Origin: Plumapathes pennacea
Lineage: Eukaryota; Cnidaria; Anthozoa; Antipatharia; Myriopathidae
NCBI GenBank assembly: GCA_964036295.1
Contig: OZ038464.1
Location: 3,042,501-3,106,500, forward strand
Length of the DNA stretch: 64,000 nt
Direction of reading: 5' to 3'
Shown here: positions 21,721 through 34,603 of the stretch, one piece after another
Layout of the letters: every line of letters starts with the position of its first letter
Position numbering within the stretch: the first letter of the stretch is position 1
Position numbers and translations under genes: made by a program
The notes under the pieces: model-generated
Databases searched by the model: none
Told to the model about the DNA's origin: nothing
Seen by the model: only the letters and a program-made list of their open reading frames with translations

Positions 21721-22702
21721 AACTTGTTTTAAATATTTATATAACACAAAGTAAGGACTCTCTACTTCACTTCAGAAGCATAATATATAATCAATTTTTT
21801 GCACAGAAGGCAAAATATGAGACTGAAATAGTTGATTAGGCATTAGTGGTTGCAATTTAAACTAGGTAACTGTTCACTGTGTAGTCAATGCCGTGTTTTC
21901 TTGTCATTTTTGTTTTTTTGGGGGGACAATAATGAACTAGAATAGATAGCAGAGCAAAGTTTAGTTTTGCAAATAAAAAACACAGAGACTTATTTATCTT
22001 TTTCTGCTGTTCCTTTTTGTTTTGGGAATAACTAGTTTGATAAAGGAAGCTAGGGGTTATTTTTAGACACCAGCAAGCAAGTGAGAGAGGGAAAATAGAT
22101 AGAGAAGTAGACAAAAGTGACACAAACAAGACACAAGTACATGTATGAGAGAGACAACAAAAAAGACAGACAAGCAAGCAAGTGGACAGATATGCACAGA
22201 AATAGACAAACAGGTACACACAGAAACAAACAAGTAAACAGAAGCAGACAAACAAATAAGTAAATAAATATAAAAAAATTATATAGTAAACAGCTACAAG
22301 TATACAGAAAGAAACAGCCAAACAAGTACAATGTACAACAAATGTCACCTGCAAACATTATACATACATATACAGGAACAAAATGAAGCAGAAAGGACTA
22401 CCTGAAGAAAAATGTACTAAAAAATGTGTTTTTGCAAAGTGCTCATAACAAAATTTGGCTTACTACCATACCTTCATTAAAGAGCAACATCAAACAAACA
22501 CTGGAGTGGAAGATGGATAAAACCTTGGTGTTGGAAATTGATTCAGTTTTTGACATGGAGAGCTGTCTTGTTCTGACAAACTACAATGGAAGTTGGCTTG
22601 GTTGAGTTTAGTAGAAAATCCAAGTAGAAGATAGACTTTAATTTCAAGCAATACCACAACTTTTAATATCAATGCCAATAAGTTAAAGTGTGTTCACATG
22701 CA

Positions 22703-22708
22703 TTTATT
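22703..22708 (-). terminator. Poly(A) signal of NOLC1
   Basis: AATAAA on the minus strand about 170 nt downstream of the NOLC1 stop codon. Confidence 0.5.
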
Positions 22709-22877
22709 GGTTCTCAAAGGCATTGTCAGTGCCACTGAAAGTCCAGCTTTCTACGAAGTCTGCTTCACTTTGTCAAACTTTGTAGATTGTGTATCTTCAC
22801 ACAGCTTGGTCTTGTGATGTCTGACATGTTTAGTGTTTCAAGAGGGTGAGCAGTTATGTTGACAGAGAGATCATCAC

Positions 22878-25800
22878 TCAGTCACTGTCAAACTTGATGG
22901 AGTTTACTGATGTACTTATCTGACCTCCTCTGTAGCTTCCTCTCTTCTTCTTTGTCTTTTCATGCCGAAAAGATTTTCCTGACGAGTAGAAATTATTTGG
23001 TAAACAAGTTGAGACCAGTTAAAATTCATTCAACACAATAAATGCCAAACCACACAGTGCCTTGTTATACACCACCCCAAGTTGAGGGTTGGAAATGGAA
23101 ATACTTCCCTTTTACGTTACAGCTGGTTTTACATGGGTGGGAAGGGTTGAACTTCGACAGTTGAGTATCATTTCACATACATAAGGGGGGTGGGGTGGGG
23201 TTGAATAAAGTTACTAACCTTTTACACATCTGAGATCCTTGTTTGCTTTCTCACCCCAGTCTCCTTGGGATCCTCGCTGAGGTAAAAAATTGATGGGGTT
23301 AGGTAAACAAAGTTTCCAACTTTCTTATAGCAGCTCATCTTGTGAGTTTACAATAAAGCAGTTTTCATATGACTTTATTTGTAAATCCAAAACCAAAAGG
23401 TATTACTTTCACTAAACACAGAGGCTGTAAGAAGGCACTCCCAACCAATCACAGAGGCTGTAAGAAGGCACTCCCAACCAATCAGTGGCCAAAATGAGCA
23501 GTGTAGGGAGTTCTGTGCAAAGCCCAAAATGACTTTTGCTGAAGCCAAAGTACTGCCCTTCATGTGCCCATTCTGTAAATTTTACTGGAGTACTCATGTT
23601 ATTTTTGAAACATGTGTGTTAGTATAATTATACAATACAAGTGAATAGTGCCTTTTATGCACTCTGATTGGCTGCTTAATCTTGGAATAGTTAGAAATAT
23701 TGACCTCCTGGTGACTTTCGTGCTCATTAGTCATAATTATTTTTATGACATCACAGGCCTTCTCATTCCTATAATATCAATTCAAACTAAATCGCCAGCA
23801 CAAGCAAGCCAGAAATTCACTCGACCATTGCCTTTCAACCAAGGCCCGAGGACGCAACTAATACTGAAGATGACAATTCTGCTTGAGTTTAGAAAAAAAA
23901 TTTCAGCTGTCAGGTGAAAGAAAGAAGAAGAAAAAAAAAAGAATAGAGAAATCTGATCACCGTATTCTACATTTGGGACATCTTGCTACAAAATAATCTG
24001 TATCGTTCAACTGATCATTGTATTAAACAATCCGGGTCCCACTAGTTGTTAAATAATGTGAGTTCCGAGAGTTTCCCGACAGCTAGTTCCAAAAACATAA
24101 TTTGGCCGTGAGTGAACTAGATCAGGTTTTTTGCGACACAATAGTATTATAGGAACACTGGACACAACCCATTGTTCACTTACTTTGCCCTCAAAGCTGT
24201 TGTCTTTCAAGCGTGGGTCCACCCTGACATCTTCTGTCTTCACTCTTCTGAATGGTGTTGGTGTTTCTTTCTCTGCCTGCAGATGAAAAGAAGGGAAGTC
24301 AACACTGAAGGTTTAAGGGTCGATCGAGCTTCTGAGTTGCACACAACAATGTTGCTTTAATAACCCATTCTCTGTCCGTATATGAACCATGTATCAATGT
24401 CACATTCTCACCACAGGCTCCCTATATCCCAACCATGTGCTGACTACCGACCACATGCTGACCATGTCACATACTAACCATGTTACCATAACCACACATT
24501 GACCTTGCTATAACCATGTCACATATCAATAATATTATTACAGTACATGCATGTGACTACCACTTGCCCATGGTTACATAATAGCTTTCAGAAAAGAGAT
24601 AATCACAACTTACTTGGCCAACAGAAGGGGTTTTATTTTTGGCCCTTTTTTTCTGGTGAGAAAAGAAAAAATTGTCACTCTTCGCTGACTGATTTTTACC
24701 TGACATCTCTCAGCCACATTGTGGCATGAATCTAGGGCACAAGCTACAATTTCTGATGTGCATGGAGGAATAGCCAGATTGAATCTAACATTTTCACCTT
24801 TGATAGAATCAGTGACAAAAGAGTGATTCAGAGATGATTGATGAAAGTTGTATCTTCCACTTGCACTCTCAAAGATGGTCTTATGGTGGAACAGGAAACA
24901 ACAATATGAGTGTCAGGCTTGTCCAAAAAGGCATACTTTTTTTGGTAAAAACTATAATTATTAAAATTAAAGGAGAACATTTTTCGCATGAAGCTTAAAT
25001 GTACAGATAATCCATTTCCAAAATAATGCCTACGTTTTTTTGCAAATCTTAAAAACAAGCACAGCAGTACAGAATAATATTGATGTGTCAGTTGAGTCTT
25101 GGAATTGATCATGTAGTCTATGACAGGCCAAGATGCAAAATAAGGAGGCATTTTCCCAGCTAAAATATGTTACCCCGGAGTTCTCAAATGATTCATTCCA
25201 AGCCCCTTTTGCATGGTCTTAGAACCCGAATCAAAACAATAATTTTTATTGATAACAGTTTTCAAATGGCCAAGATGATGATTTTTAGTTTTTACTTTCC
25301 TTGATGAGAAACAAGGTGTTAGACAAATAATAAGTTGTATTTTGTATTCCTGAGTTCTACTTACTTTTGATTTATCACAAAGTTCATCTTGTTTGTCTGT
25401 AGATTCTTCTTCACTCTCTTCACAACTGGACTCTTCTTCAGAGTCAGATGATGATTTTTCTAAAGAGACCAAAAATTTAAAAAGCTCTCCAAAGGAAAAC
25501 ATGGCAGAAAATAGTAACAAACTGTAAGTATTGGTAATATTAAGTTCTCACAAACCTTTCTTGTTTGCTGCTTTTTCTTTTTTCTTTTTTGTCTGCAGGA
25601 AGAAAGACAATAACACCTGAATATATAGTGACACTGCTGCATGATTTTGAGTGCAATTTGGAATTAATTAGCACAAGTAAATTTTTTAAAGACCCTGAAA
25701 TTGCATGAGTGCAATTTGGTGGTCTTTGAAAAATTCACAAGTGCTCATTTATTCCAAAATTGCATGAGAAATCATGTAAATGACTTGTAACATGCATTTT

Positions 25801-28800
25801 TCAATTTCATTACAACTTTACAAGGGTCTCTCATAAACTTTGTTTTCTCATGAACAGAATTGGAATTGTCCTGAGGAATGAATTTCTGTTTAATATGCAC
25901 GCCAGCTGTCAGCAATTTTCAACTTCACATTTCTGCACTGTTTGGAATGAATTGACATGCACGCAGCCAATCAGAATGCAGAAATTATTGTAGTCTGTTG
26001 TAATGAAGGGTGGGAGTGAGCAGTCTACTGTATTGTGGTAGTGTGGGAGTTTCATGGAATTTGGTTCATCACAATTTGAGGTCAACAGCTGCTTATTAGT
26101 TGATCTCAAGAATGAATAAATGAATGAAAATACACGTAGCACAAGTTTAGACTGAGTTTAAATTTACAAGAAAGTGACTCTACATCATGCTAGTTTCCAC
26201 ATTATTTTTCTTTCTTCTCCTTAGTGTACCTTTGTTTTTCCAGTTTTCTTCTGTTTCACAGCTGCTGCAACTTCTTCATCTGAACTCTCCTCCTCCTCGC
26301 TCTCTTCAGAACTGGTTTCCTCTTCAGAACTGGAGTCCGTTTTAGAACTAAAGGACTTTTTCTGTAACACAGAAACAACTCACTTAAATCATTTGATTGG
26401 CCAAGTGGAATAAAGGAAGGAAAGTGAAGAAGCATGATCAGACCACTTTCACCCAGACAATAATATTGTATTGTCAATAATTACTGACAATAATATTATA
26501 TAATATTATTATAAACAATGTATTGCCTACACTCCTGGGTTCAAACCGTTTGAAGTGTAGCGCAGTACAGTATGTTAGTTCAAAGTGTGAAAGGCTGTAC
26601 AGTACTTACCACAACTTTTGAGCTGACTGGAGATTTTGTATTTTCTGAACTTTCTTCCTCACTCTCTGCTGAGCTTGATTCTTCTTCTGAACTGGATGAT
26701 GCTTTCTGTAACTGATAAAGTTTTCTAACATTATGGAACAATATTGAGGACCAGGCCAAAATCAGCTGTTTAGTCTGCTGATGTAGCAGTGCAAAGATCA
26801 AAGACTTGGACTGTGGACTTTAATCCTGAGCTTCTGCAAAATGGCTTTGAAAAGAGAATACCCAAATCAAAGTGAACTACTTGAGTAATACAAGGATAGA
26901 TATATAATAACATGCTACAGTATTGATTACTAACATTAAAAAACATCATAGGCATTTCCTAGGTATTTCCGAACCAGATAAACAGAGAATAGAGTCATAA
27001 CACAATAAGAAACAGGGCCCGGTTTTTCAAAGCACAATTAGGCTAATCCTGGATTAGGTGTAAACTTTCTTGTCATTTATAAGCCTGAAAATGTGAAGAT
27101 TTTGTCCTGCAACGATTTCCTTGATACGTATTCAGCTAAAACAAGCTTTTTAATCCATATTTGAACAAAACCCTGCATTTTATCGGCAGAGAGGTCGTCA
27201 GAAAGAATTTCATTAATCCTGGATTAGCTTAATCGGCTTTCGAAAAACTGGGCCCAAAGATATAATTGATGAGTGACATAACACAAATTTTATGATGGAA
27301 TGTGATACAGGTGTACACAAAATGTAATCCTATTACACCTTAGCTTTTGCAGCTTTCTTCTGTTTTGTGGCTGAGGTTTCATCATCCTCTGAGCTCTCTG
27401 AGTCACTTTCTTCAGAACTGGATTTTTCAGATGAACTGGAAGACGCCTTAGCTAAATCCAAAAAACAACAAATTAGGCTGTCAAGATGAATTTTTACTTA
27501 CTCTACAATATTTCAAGCACAAAGTGATCTAGTGATTTACGTCAATAATAATTATTGCATTAAACTCTTGTGAGAAATCTGGGCAAATTCATGCTTTGTT
27601 TAATGTAAGTTGTCAATTAAATTGGAGAAGGCTCCCCACTCTATCCTGTTCCAATGTATATAAACTGCATTCATAAACCAAAGGTGGCATATTTGTACTG
27701 TACCTTTGCCATTAATTGCCTTTTTCTGACCTGACTTTACCTGTGAAAAAAGCAATAAAAAAGAAAAAGAAAAGAAAAAATATATATGTATACAGTAAGG
27801 TTGCTCAGTTCAGAGTCCCTGCAGATTCTGACAAAATTACTTTCGATCAATTAAACTTCCCATTATTAATGACTACACTGTAAACATATGTTTTGACCCC
27901 AATCATATCAGAATCTTACCATACTGTAGCAAGTCAAAAAGTGCTCATAAGATCTTACTTTTGATTTCCCAGCTGCAGTCTTCTTTTTGGGGGGTGCTTC
28001 CTCCTCATCTGAACTTTCTTCTTCGCTTTCTTCTTCGCTTTCTTCGGAGCTTGATTCTTCTTCTGAGCTGGAAGGTGCTTTAACTAAAACAAAATAATGT
28101 TTTTAATTACTAACTATATTACTGTGGGAGGGGGGGGGGGGGGGATGGGAGTTGTTGCATATCCCAAGGATGTCCTTTTTTCTGGTACAATAGAAAAAGG
28201 ATTTTACACCAAACCCCTGATATGTTCATCCTACTTTACCCAGTGTTGTATTCAGGATTTCAAAACCAAAAACAAACAAAAAATCATACCTTTGCCATTG
28301 GCTTCTTTTTTATGACCCACCTTGGCCTAAAACAACAAAAACAAAAACAAAAACAAAAACAAAAACAAAAACAGCAACAAAAACATAAATGAATTAACTA
28401 ATCTACAGAAATCATGCATCATTTTCTCCATAGTGAACAACACACAACTGAGTACTTACATGTACATGTATTGAAAGAGAAATTTCTGATTACTTTTGGT
28501 TTCACTCCCCTGCCCACCCCTGCCAGGAAACTGTAAGTGGCAGTTGAGTCAACATTCAGCTAAGGGCATGCTCAGTTGAGTCTATTCCAGAATAGGAATA
28601 GCTAAAATGACCAAAGTATTGCTTGTTGCAGGAGGAATTTTGTTCAAAATTGCTTTGAAAGCATCACACTGGCATTCAAACAGCTCCCAATGCATTTCTA
28701 CCCAAGTCAGCTTCAAACCAAAGATCAACGTCACTAATCCTACTCCAGAATAGGCCCAATCAAATGCCCTAAGTACCAAGTTCTCTGACTAATAGAGAAA

Positions 28801-29518
28801 TTTGAAGTTGATCACTCTTAGGAGTGAAAGGGTACTCTCATTGGATGCTGTGTAGTCAACTACCTGGTGTAATCTCATCATGAGTTATGTTACCTTTGAT
28901 TTCACAGCTGCTTTTGTTTTTTTGGGAGGAATTTCCTGATTTTCTGAACTCTCTTCCTCACTTTCTTCAGAGCTTGATTCTTCTTCTGAGCTGGAGGATT
29001 GTTCAACTGAAACAAAAGGCAAACAAAAAAACAAGCAAGCCTTCACTCAAATTAAACAATAATTTACAAAAGGGTAAATTCTGACAGGGAGGGAGGGGTG
29101 GGTGGTTCCTTTTTATTCTTGAGCTCTTTACTTTCAGGGTCCTGTCATTTTGTTTACAATCAATAACATCAATTTTCTTGAATAACCTAATGATTTATTA
29201 ATTGAAAAATTTAATCATTCTTAGTGCAGTGATTGGGTCTTTAGTGCATTCAGTTGCTTTGATCAGGAACTAATACTAAAATAATAATATTGAGTCTGGC
29301 ATAACACTATGGTTAATATTTGAAGCTGTAAACTTCTCCATCTTTACTCACTAGCAGCAGATTACAAAAGAGGACAAAAAATAATGACAAAAAATAATGA
29401 CAAAATCAGTTAATTTATTACAATTTAAACTGAATAAACTTATTTTTAGAAAAATATTGAGAAAAAGAGTTAATTAATTTAAATTAAAATAAATTTATAA
29501 ATATTGCACCAGATATTA

Positions 29519-29596
<78 letters not shown>

Positions 29597-31220
29597 CATT
29601 ATTGTTATCATGATCATTACTACATGTTTATAAATACCTGTCTTCCTTTTCTTGGATGGTGGTTCCCCTTTTGACTTTTTCTGTTCTCTCTTTCTCTTTA
29701 ATCCTTCAGAGCTATTAGCAAAAAAAGATCACTCTAATATTTTAGTTTACACAAGGAAGTGGAATGCACACACCATAAAGTCATACACACCAGCTACTAG
29801 AGAAAATCTTTTTTCAGTCACTGAGTAGCTTGCAAATACAACTGCTTTCCACCGACATCCTTATGCAGGGTCAGAATTTAATACTGTGGAACCCCATTAT
29901 ACGACCACCAACAATCCAAAAATTACTAGTCATATTAACGGGGTGGTCGTATTAAGGGGGTAGGATAAAGTATTTGTAGCTGGCCTCTTTCAAATGACGT
30001 CATGACAGTTATGATATCATTTCACTTTCCTACTGACTGTTTGCGAGCATCTGGAACACAGATGCAATTTATTGCAACAGAACTAAGTGTTTTTAAAACA
30101 GGAACAAAATGCTACAAATTTCTTGTTTCAAAACAAAACTCTGGAGCTGTCCACTTTGCTTGGTCGTATTAACAGGGTGAATCAAGGGAAAAGCCCGGGA
30201 TTTCAAAAAGTGGTTGTTAGTGGGATTAACGGATAAGAAAACAACTAGGTGTTTGGTTGCGACAAAAAAAAGTCGTAATAATGAGGTGGTCGTATTAATG
30301 GGGTGGTCGTAAGGCGGGGTTCCACTGTATGTTGATCAACACAACTCTAATAATTAATTCAGTACTCTATGGTGATGTACTGTATATTAAAATATGCTGA
30401 AGGTATACACCTGACCTAATCTTTTCATGGGAGTCATCTGATTCGTATTGAGTTTTCATATGATCCATTGAGCTTACTGCTAGTGAATCACACACTTTTT
30501 GCTGAATGATCTTGACTCGTGTTTTTATATCCTGTATATAATTCTTGGGCTGATGTTGAGGTCATGGCGGCCACGTTGGAGGACGTTTAGCAAAATTTTG
30601 CTCATTAACTGCTATTGTAAGTGGATCCAACATGGCTACGATGTCTTTGTATTTATTTTGAATCTCCAGAAATTGATTGCAACCCAAGGAATATATGCAC
30701 ATTTCTCAGCTGGTCAGCGCCCAAATGTATTATTATATTGCTGTGAACATATCTTACCTCAAGTACACTTTGTACCATTCAAGTAAAGCTCCAGAGTTCT
30801 CGCCTTTTGGGAATTTCTGAAAGATCGCACAAAATTCGAGAACGAAATGCAGATACAGTACGTCATTACACTGGTTGCTCTTAATTTACAAAGCAGCTCT
30901 TTGCTCTGAAAAAGGCCTAACGCTATAAGCGTCGGCCAAGACATTCTTTACAGTGTTTAGCATGTCCACATCAACCTTAAGTTGATACATTCTTTAGTTT
31001 TATAACGCTGCGGTCAACGACGCAGTTCAAATTACTACAAGTCTCATGCAACATGATGCTAAAAACAGCCGAACCGACCCAATTTTCGCTGGATAAAAGC
31101 ACCTCAGTTAATACTTACTGTGCCGCATTCTTGATAGAATCGTTTAGCAGTTTTACTTAACTTGTTTTCCACCAGAAAGTCGTAAACGTGTGCATAAATA
31201 GCGCTCGGAGTGACCGCCAT
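22878..31220 (-). CDS. NOLC1: Nucleolar and coiled-body phosphoprotein 1 (Nopp140)
   Basis: A nucleolar/Cajal-body chaperone of snoRNPs and Pol I factors (family knowledge). Exons from the 5' end: 31119-31220, 30758-30816, 29638-29711, 28894-29006, 28290-28326, 27959-28083, 27704-27740, 27339-27451, 26610-26705, 26230-26361, 25556-25592, 25365-25459, 24184-24276, 23219-23277 and 22878-22978. The N-terminus is a LisH motif ([20 protein letters not shown]). The centre is alternating basic linkers and acidic CK2-type runs such as [16 protein letters not shown]. The C-terminus is the SRP40 domain, with [40 protein letters not shown] and SIKFDSD at the stop. Phases agree except at exon 14, which carries one base too many in a run of five A's. 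With four A's the protein would be 423 aa, shorter than vertebrate NOLC1, with fewer acidic modules. Confidence 0.92.
23418..23483. repeat. Two exact 33-bp tandem copies
   Basis: A unit beginning ACAGAGGCTGTAAGAAGG is repeated head to tail at 23418-23450 and 23451-23483, inside NOLC1 intron 13. Confidence 0.9.
27014..27255. mobile_element. MITE with GGGCCCGG/TGGGCCC ends, copy 1
   Basis: The left end GGGCCCGGTTTTTCAAAGC inverts to the right end GCTTTCGAAAAACTGGGCCC. Inside are GGCTAATCCTGGATTAGG and, inverted, ATCCTGGATTAGCTTAATCG. It lies in a NOLC1 intron. A full sister copy is at 40942-41179. Confidence 0.8.
28328..28385. repeat. (AAAAAC)n microsatellite
   Basis: Hexamer reiteration next to the acceptor of the 37-nt NOLC1 exon at 28290-28326. 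Confidence 0.85.
29517..29600. repeat. (ATT)n microsatellite
   Basis: More than 20 uninterrupted TTA/ATT triplets in NOLC1 intron 3, close to the donor of exon 3. Confidence 0.95.
29882..30329. mobile_element. MITE with TACTGTGGAACCCC/GGGGTTCCACTGTA ends
   Basis: The terminal inverted repeats are 13-14 bp, extending imperfectly through TACGACCACC and GGTGGTCGTA. Words such as GGTGGTCGTATTAA recur on both sides. Length is about 450 bp, in NOLC1 intron 2. Confidence 0.75.
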
Positions 31221-31226
31221 CTTGGC
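31212..31226 (-). promoter_or_regulatory. NOLC1 start-codon context matching TISU/YY1
   Basis: Read on the minus strand, CCAAGATGGCGG surrounds the initiator ATG at 31220. This matches the TISU element (translation initiator of short 5' UTRs), which overlaps a YY1 site. Confidence 0.5.
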
Positions 31227-32286
31227 TTCAGCACGTGGTAGCGTGGTTTCTAGTACTCAGGCTTTTGCGGCACAATCTCGGAAAAGATTATTTTTGTGGG
31301 GGAGGGGCTGGGGCGGATGGTATTGTCTGATCATTGAAGTAATAAAATAAAAAATTCACGAGAAATCTCTTTATGACCTATGAAACTCTTTGGAAATTTT
31401 GTTGACCTGAATCAATTTGCTGGTTTATGCCTTCTAGTGCGAACTTCTTGTATTTTTCCTCTCTTCTCTTTCCCACCCACACGGGGTGCAAATCCAAAAC
31501 TAGTTGAGACAGCTGAGCTTATTGAAGCATTTTTTTTTTTCAGTGAGAGGCGCTCGATGACACCTTTCTCTTTTGATCCTCTGGATCTGCCCCTGTTACT
31601 CCAATCTAGCCCTAGCTTCAGAATGCTCTGCCCCTCGACCCCACGGGGGGGGAGAGGGGTACTCAATAGGAATTTGGGTAGGGGTGTTCCGCTGACTCTA
31701 TAAAACCCTGACCCTATTCAAGACACAAAAATGGAAATTTTGCTACCCTGTCTAAGACAAAGTGCTCTAATTTGATACCCTGTTCAAGACTAAGTTTAGA
31801 TAAGTTAGCCTGCGTTGCACGCGTTTCCACTGAAGCATACGAAGAAATCGCGCGAAAATGGCGAGAGCAAAAATGTGGTTGAGGGGGGGGGGGGGGGGGG
31901 AAGAGGAGAAAATCTTCGGAAAGATAGAAGACCCTGAAAATGATACCCTATCAGGCGGAACGTCCCTATATAGGAAATATATGGGAGTACCCCCCGGGCC
32001 CTGGACTGAGTGAGAAGTTTTAAGGTCAGGGCATCTCTGATATCTATGCATATCATCAACACAAAAAAAGTGGGGTCAGGGAGGGGAGGCAGGGGCAGAG
32101 AAAAAGAGAAGGTCAGCCCCCATCATGATATGCCCCTGGGTTTCCGAGGATGACTCAACACTAAAAAGGTGAGAGATTATTTGCAATTTAATTAAAAAAT
32201 AATATAAAAAGAGTGAATGATAATAGCTGCTTTCTCATCAGTGTCCCCACTACTTTGCCTAGGAATGTTTGTTTCTCGGCCAACAC
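31221..32286. other. Interval between NOLC1 start and DUF229 gene A stop
   Basis: It holds the NOLC1 promoter side, a GGGTACTC-type repeat at 31651-31999 with an internal poly-G run near 31885, and presumably the 3' UTR of gene A. No gene seen. Confidence 0.5.
31651..31999. mobile_element. GGGGTACTC/GAGTACCCCC-ended repeat
   Basis: It begins GGGGAGAGGGGTACTC and ends GGGAGTACCCCCC. It contains CCCTGACCCTATTCAAG, ACCCTGTTCAAGAC and ACCCTATCAGGCGG. Same family as 16310-16870. A poly-G tract interrupts it. Confidence 0.6.
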
Positions 32287-34571
32287 TCATTCTACTGTGC
32301 AACTGTCATGCTGTCCTTCCACCAGCACAATATCAGGATGCACAAACACACCAGATTCCACTAAATTGACTATAGCCCGGTAGACTTTCTGCCCTGGCAA
32401 GACTTCGATGTACAAGACATAGAAGAAGTCTTGGTAAGTATAAGCTTGATTAAACATAGGTTTGCAATCTATACACTTTGCTGAATTCCTAGAAATTCTA
32501 AAGCGCAGAACATCTGAATTGGGCATGAGCTTGGCAACACTTCTAAGTTTTGCAAACTTAAGGTCAGTACATGATGACTTGGACATTTGCAGTCTTCTGT
32601 TCATCATCTCAACCACCCCTTCAGCTGCTTTGACATGGCTGTCTGATATGCTGACTTTCTCAACATCAACACAAGGACACCAGTGTGATGGGATCTTTAA
32701 CTGATCACAAGTTCGGTCAGAATGGTCACTTTTGTCCAACAAATTCTGACCAGGGCTGTCTGAATGATCAGCAAACTTTGGGAATGTTAGCACATTGCTG
32801 AGTGTCTTGTATACATCATAAGGGCTCACTAGCCCTTTGGCGTTTTCAGCAAGGTTTGAGAATTTTGTGACTAAGTCTTTAGGAGCCTCGGATGGGAGAG
32901 AAATTGACAAATAAGGCATTCGTTCCTCTATCTTCCCTTGCAAGGTCTCCCTAATACTGTGACTGCGAGAGCCATGGTCACTGAAGACAACCAGCATAGT
33001 ATTTTTTAGATGCCCCTCCTGCTTCATCCAGCCTAAGAATTGATGAAAGTCCTCGTCCACATAACTCAAGCTGTTGATGTTCCAAGATGACACTTCTGTG
33101 TTCATAAGCAACGCAAACTTTGACAGTCGAGAGTATACTGTGAAAAAGTCTTGCACATAGGACAAACTTATGTTATGCATCGGTTTATCACCAATACAGA
33201 AACTGTTTGATCCCGGGGTGTATGTCCTGTGGAAAAGTAGAAGACTTAAACAATAATCAGAACAAATGAGGAAAAAGTGCAAAACCTAGGGCCAATTCAA
33301 AAAAAGGCCATGTTTTTTTGCTTTGCTTTAATAAAAAATGGGTAAAAGCATCAAGAGAGAGCAAAATAATTCATGCGTCCACTATTAATCGTTCATCATG
33401 CATCTGTCACAAACTTTAGGCAGGCTGCAGTCATTCTTCAGAAAATTTGTAACCCAAAAAAAGCCCCCCCCCCCCCCCCCTCCCCCTCTAAAAAAAATTT
33501 CTAACCTAAAAAAAGAACCAAAACTCACAAAACAAACCCATCGCACCTACCCATCACTAATAATACCTATAAGTAGATCCCCACCCCAGGCTGAAAACCA
33601 CTCCAGTGATTCAAGTGTGAACTGTAAAATATTGTTTGGTTATTGCTCTATTGAATCCAAAAATTCTGCAAGCAATCCCAGTTTGCCTGCTATGCCCAAG
33701 GTAACCACAAAAATGTCAAAGCAGGTAAATTCAGGGCTGAGCAACCAGAAATTACAAAATATCCAATTATTGTTCAAAGTAAATCTACAGTCCGAAGGGC
33801 AACCAACTCAAAACCTTAATATCGAGCACTACCTCATATTGTAAAGGCATCTGACATCTTGGTCCATTAATCCTTGCAAATGCAGAACTGTCTAAAGTTC
33901 CACAGCTGTTTACCATGCAAGCAGATTAATATTAGTATATAAGACATTTCCATTTCGAACAACTGGGCCCATAACTTTAAACCTACCTGTGCACTGCAGC
34001 CCAAAACGGTGCTGCGTAATGATCAGGTCGACTGGATTGAAAGCCTGTCAACGTGTCACTATGCACTGCTGAATAAGGCTTGTCCTCGCTCATCAGTGTA
34101 ACATAACCATTATCTTTGGCAATCTTAAAAAGCCAAGGTAAGGAGTCCACAGGTGTTGAGTTCATTTTCTGTGGTGACACGCCTGCAAGAAGAGCTGCTA
34201 ATTGTGACTTTGTGCTCTCGTCGATGGTCGAAAAGCCAGGGACAAAAACAGTCTCAAGGACATTGCTCAGGAAAGCATAACTCTTTGGCATTTTACGCTT
34301 GAAATGTGCAGTGGAGGTAGAGTGGAACATCACCATGAGAATGTTAAGTTTTGTCTGTGGTGAATATTTTGGTTCTTGGATGTTCAGCTTTGGGGGGATC
34401 TGTAGAGCATACTCATTGTCTTGTTTTCCGGATGGTGTGCTTGGGGATATTAAGATGACTTCAACAAATTCATTGTCCATCTTTACACTCAAGTTCACAT
34501 CTGTATCCTTATCTGAAAAAAAAAAAAAAAGTTTTCAAATACCAATGTTTGTATTTCAAAATTGACCTTGT

Positions 34572-34603
<32 letters not shown>

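Larger units (their letters stand above)
20613..22877. other. Intergenic region between the NLR gene and NOLC1
   Basis: The first part is the presumed 3' UTR of the receptor gene, without a clear AATAAA. It then holds a tRNA-like segment (21087-21175), a two-unit direct repeat (21405-21720) and a purine-rich low-complexity stretch at about 22080-22335. The low-complexity stretch creates long spurious minus-strand frames. No gene seen. Confidence 0.6.

Noticed and set aside
21857-22358. Long Cys/Leu/Phe-rich minus-strand frames resembling a membrane protein
   Set aside because: They come from a purine-rich low-complexity plus strand (ACAAACAAGTA-type words); composition alone makes them hydrophobic.
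29517-29600. CRISPR-like or other structured array
   Set aside because: It is a plain ATT microsatellite. No spacer-repeat structure occurs anywhere in the window, and the DNA is eukaryotic.
32462-32704. Plus-strand frame, with a twin at 39900-40154
   Set aside because: Both are antisense to the conserved last exon of the DUF229 genes; conservation is explained by the sense strand.
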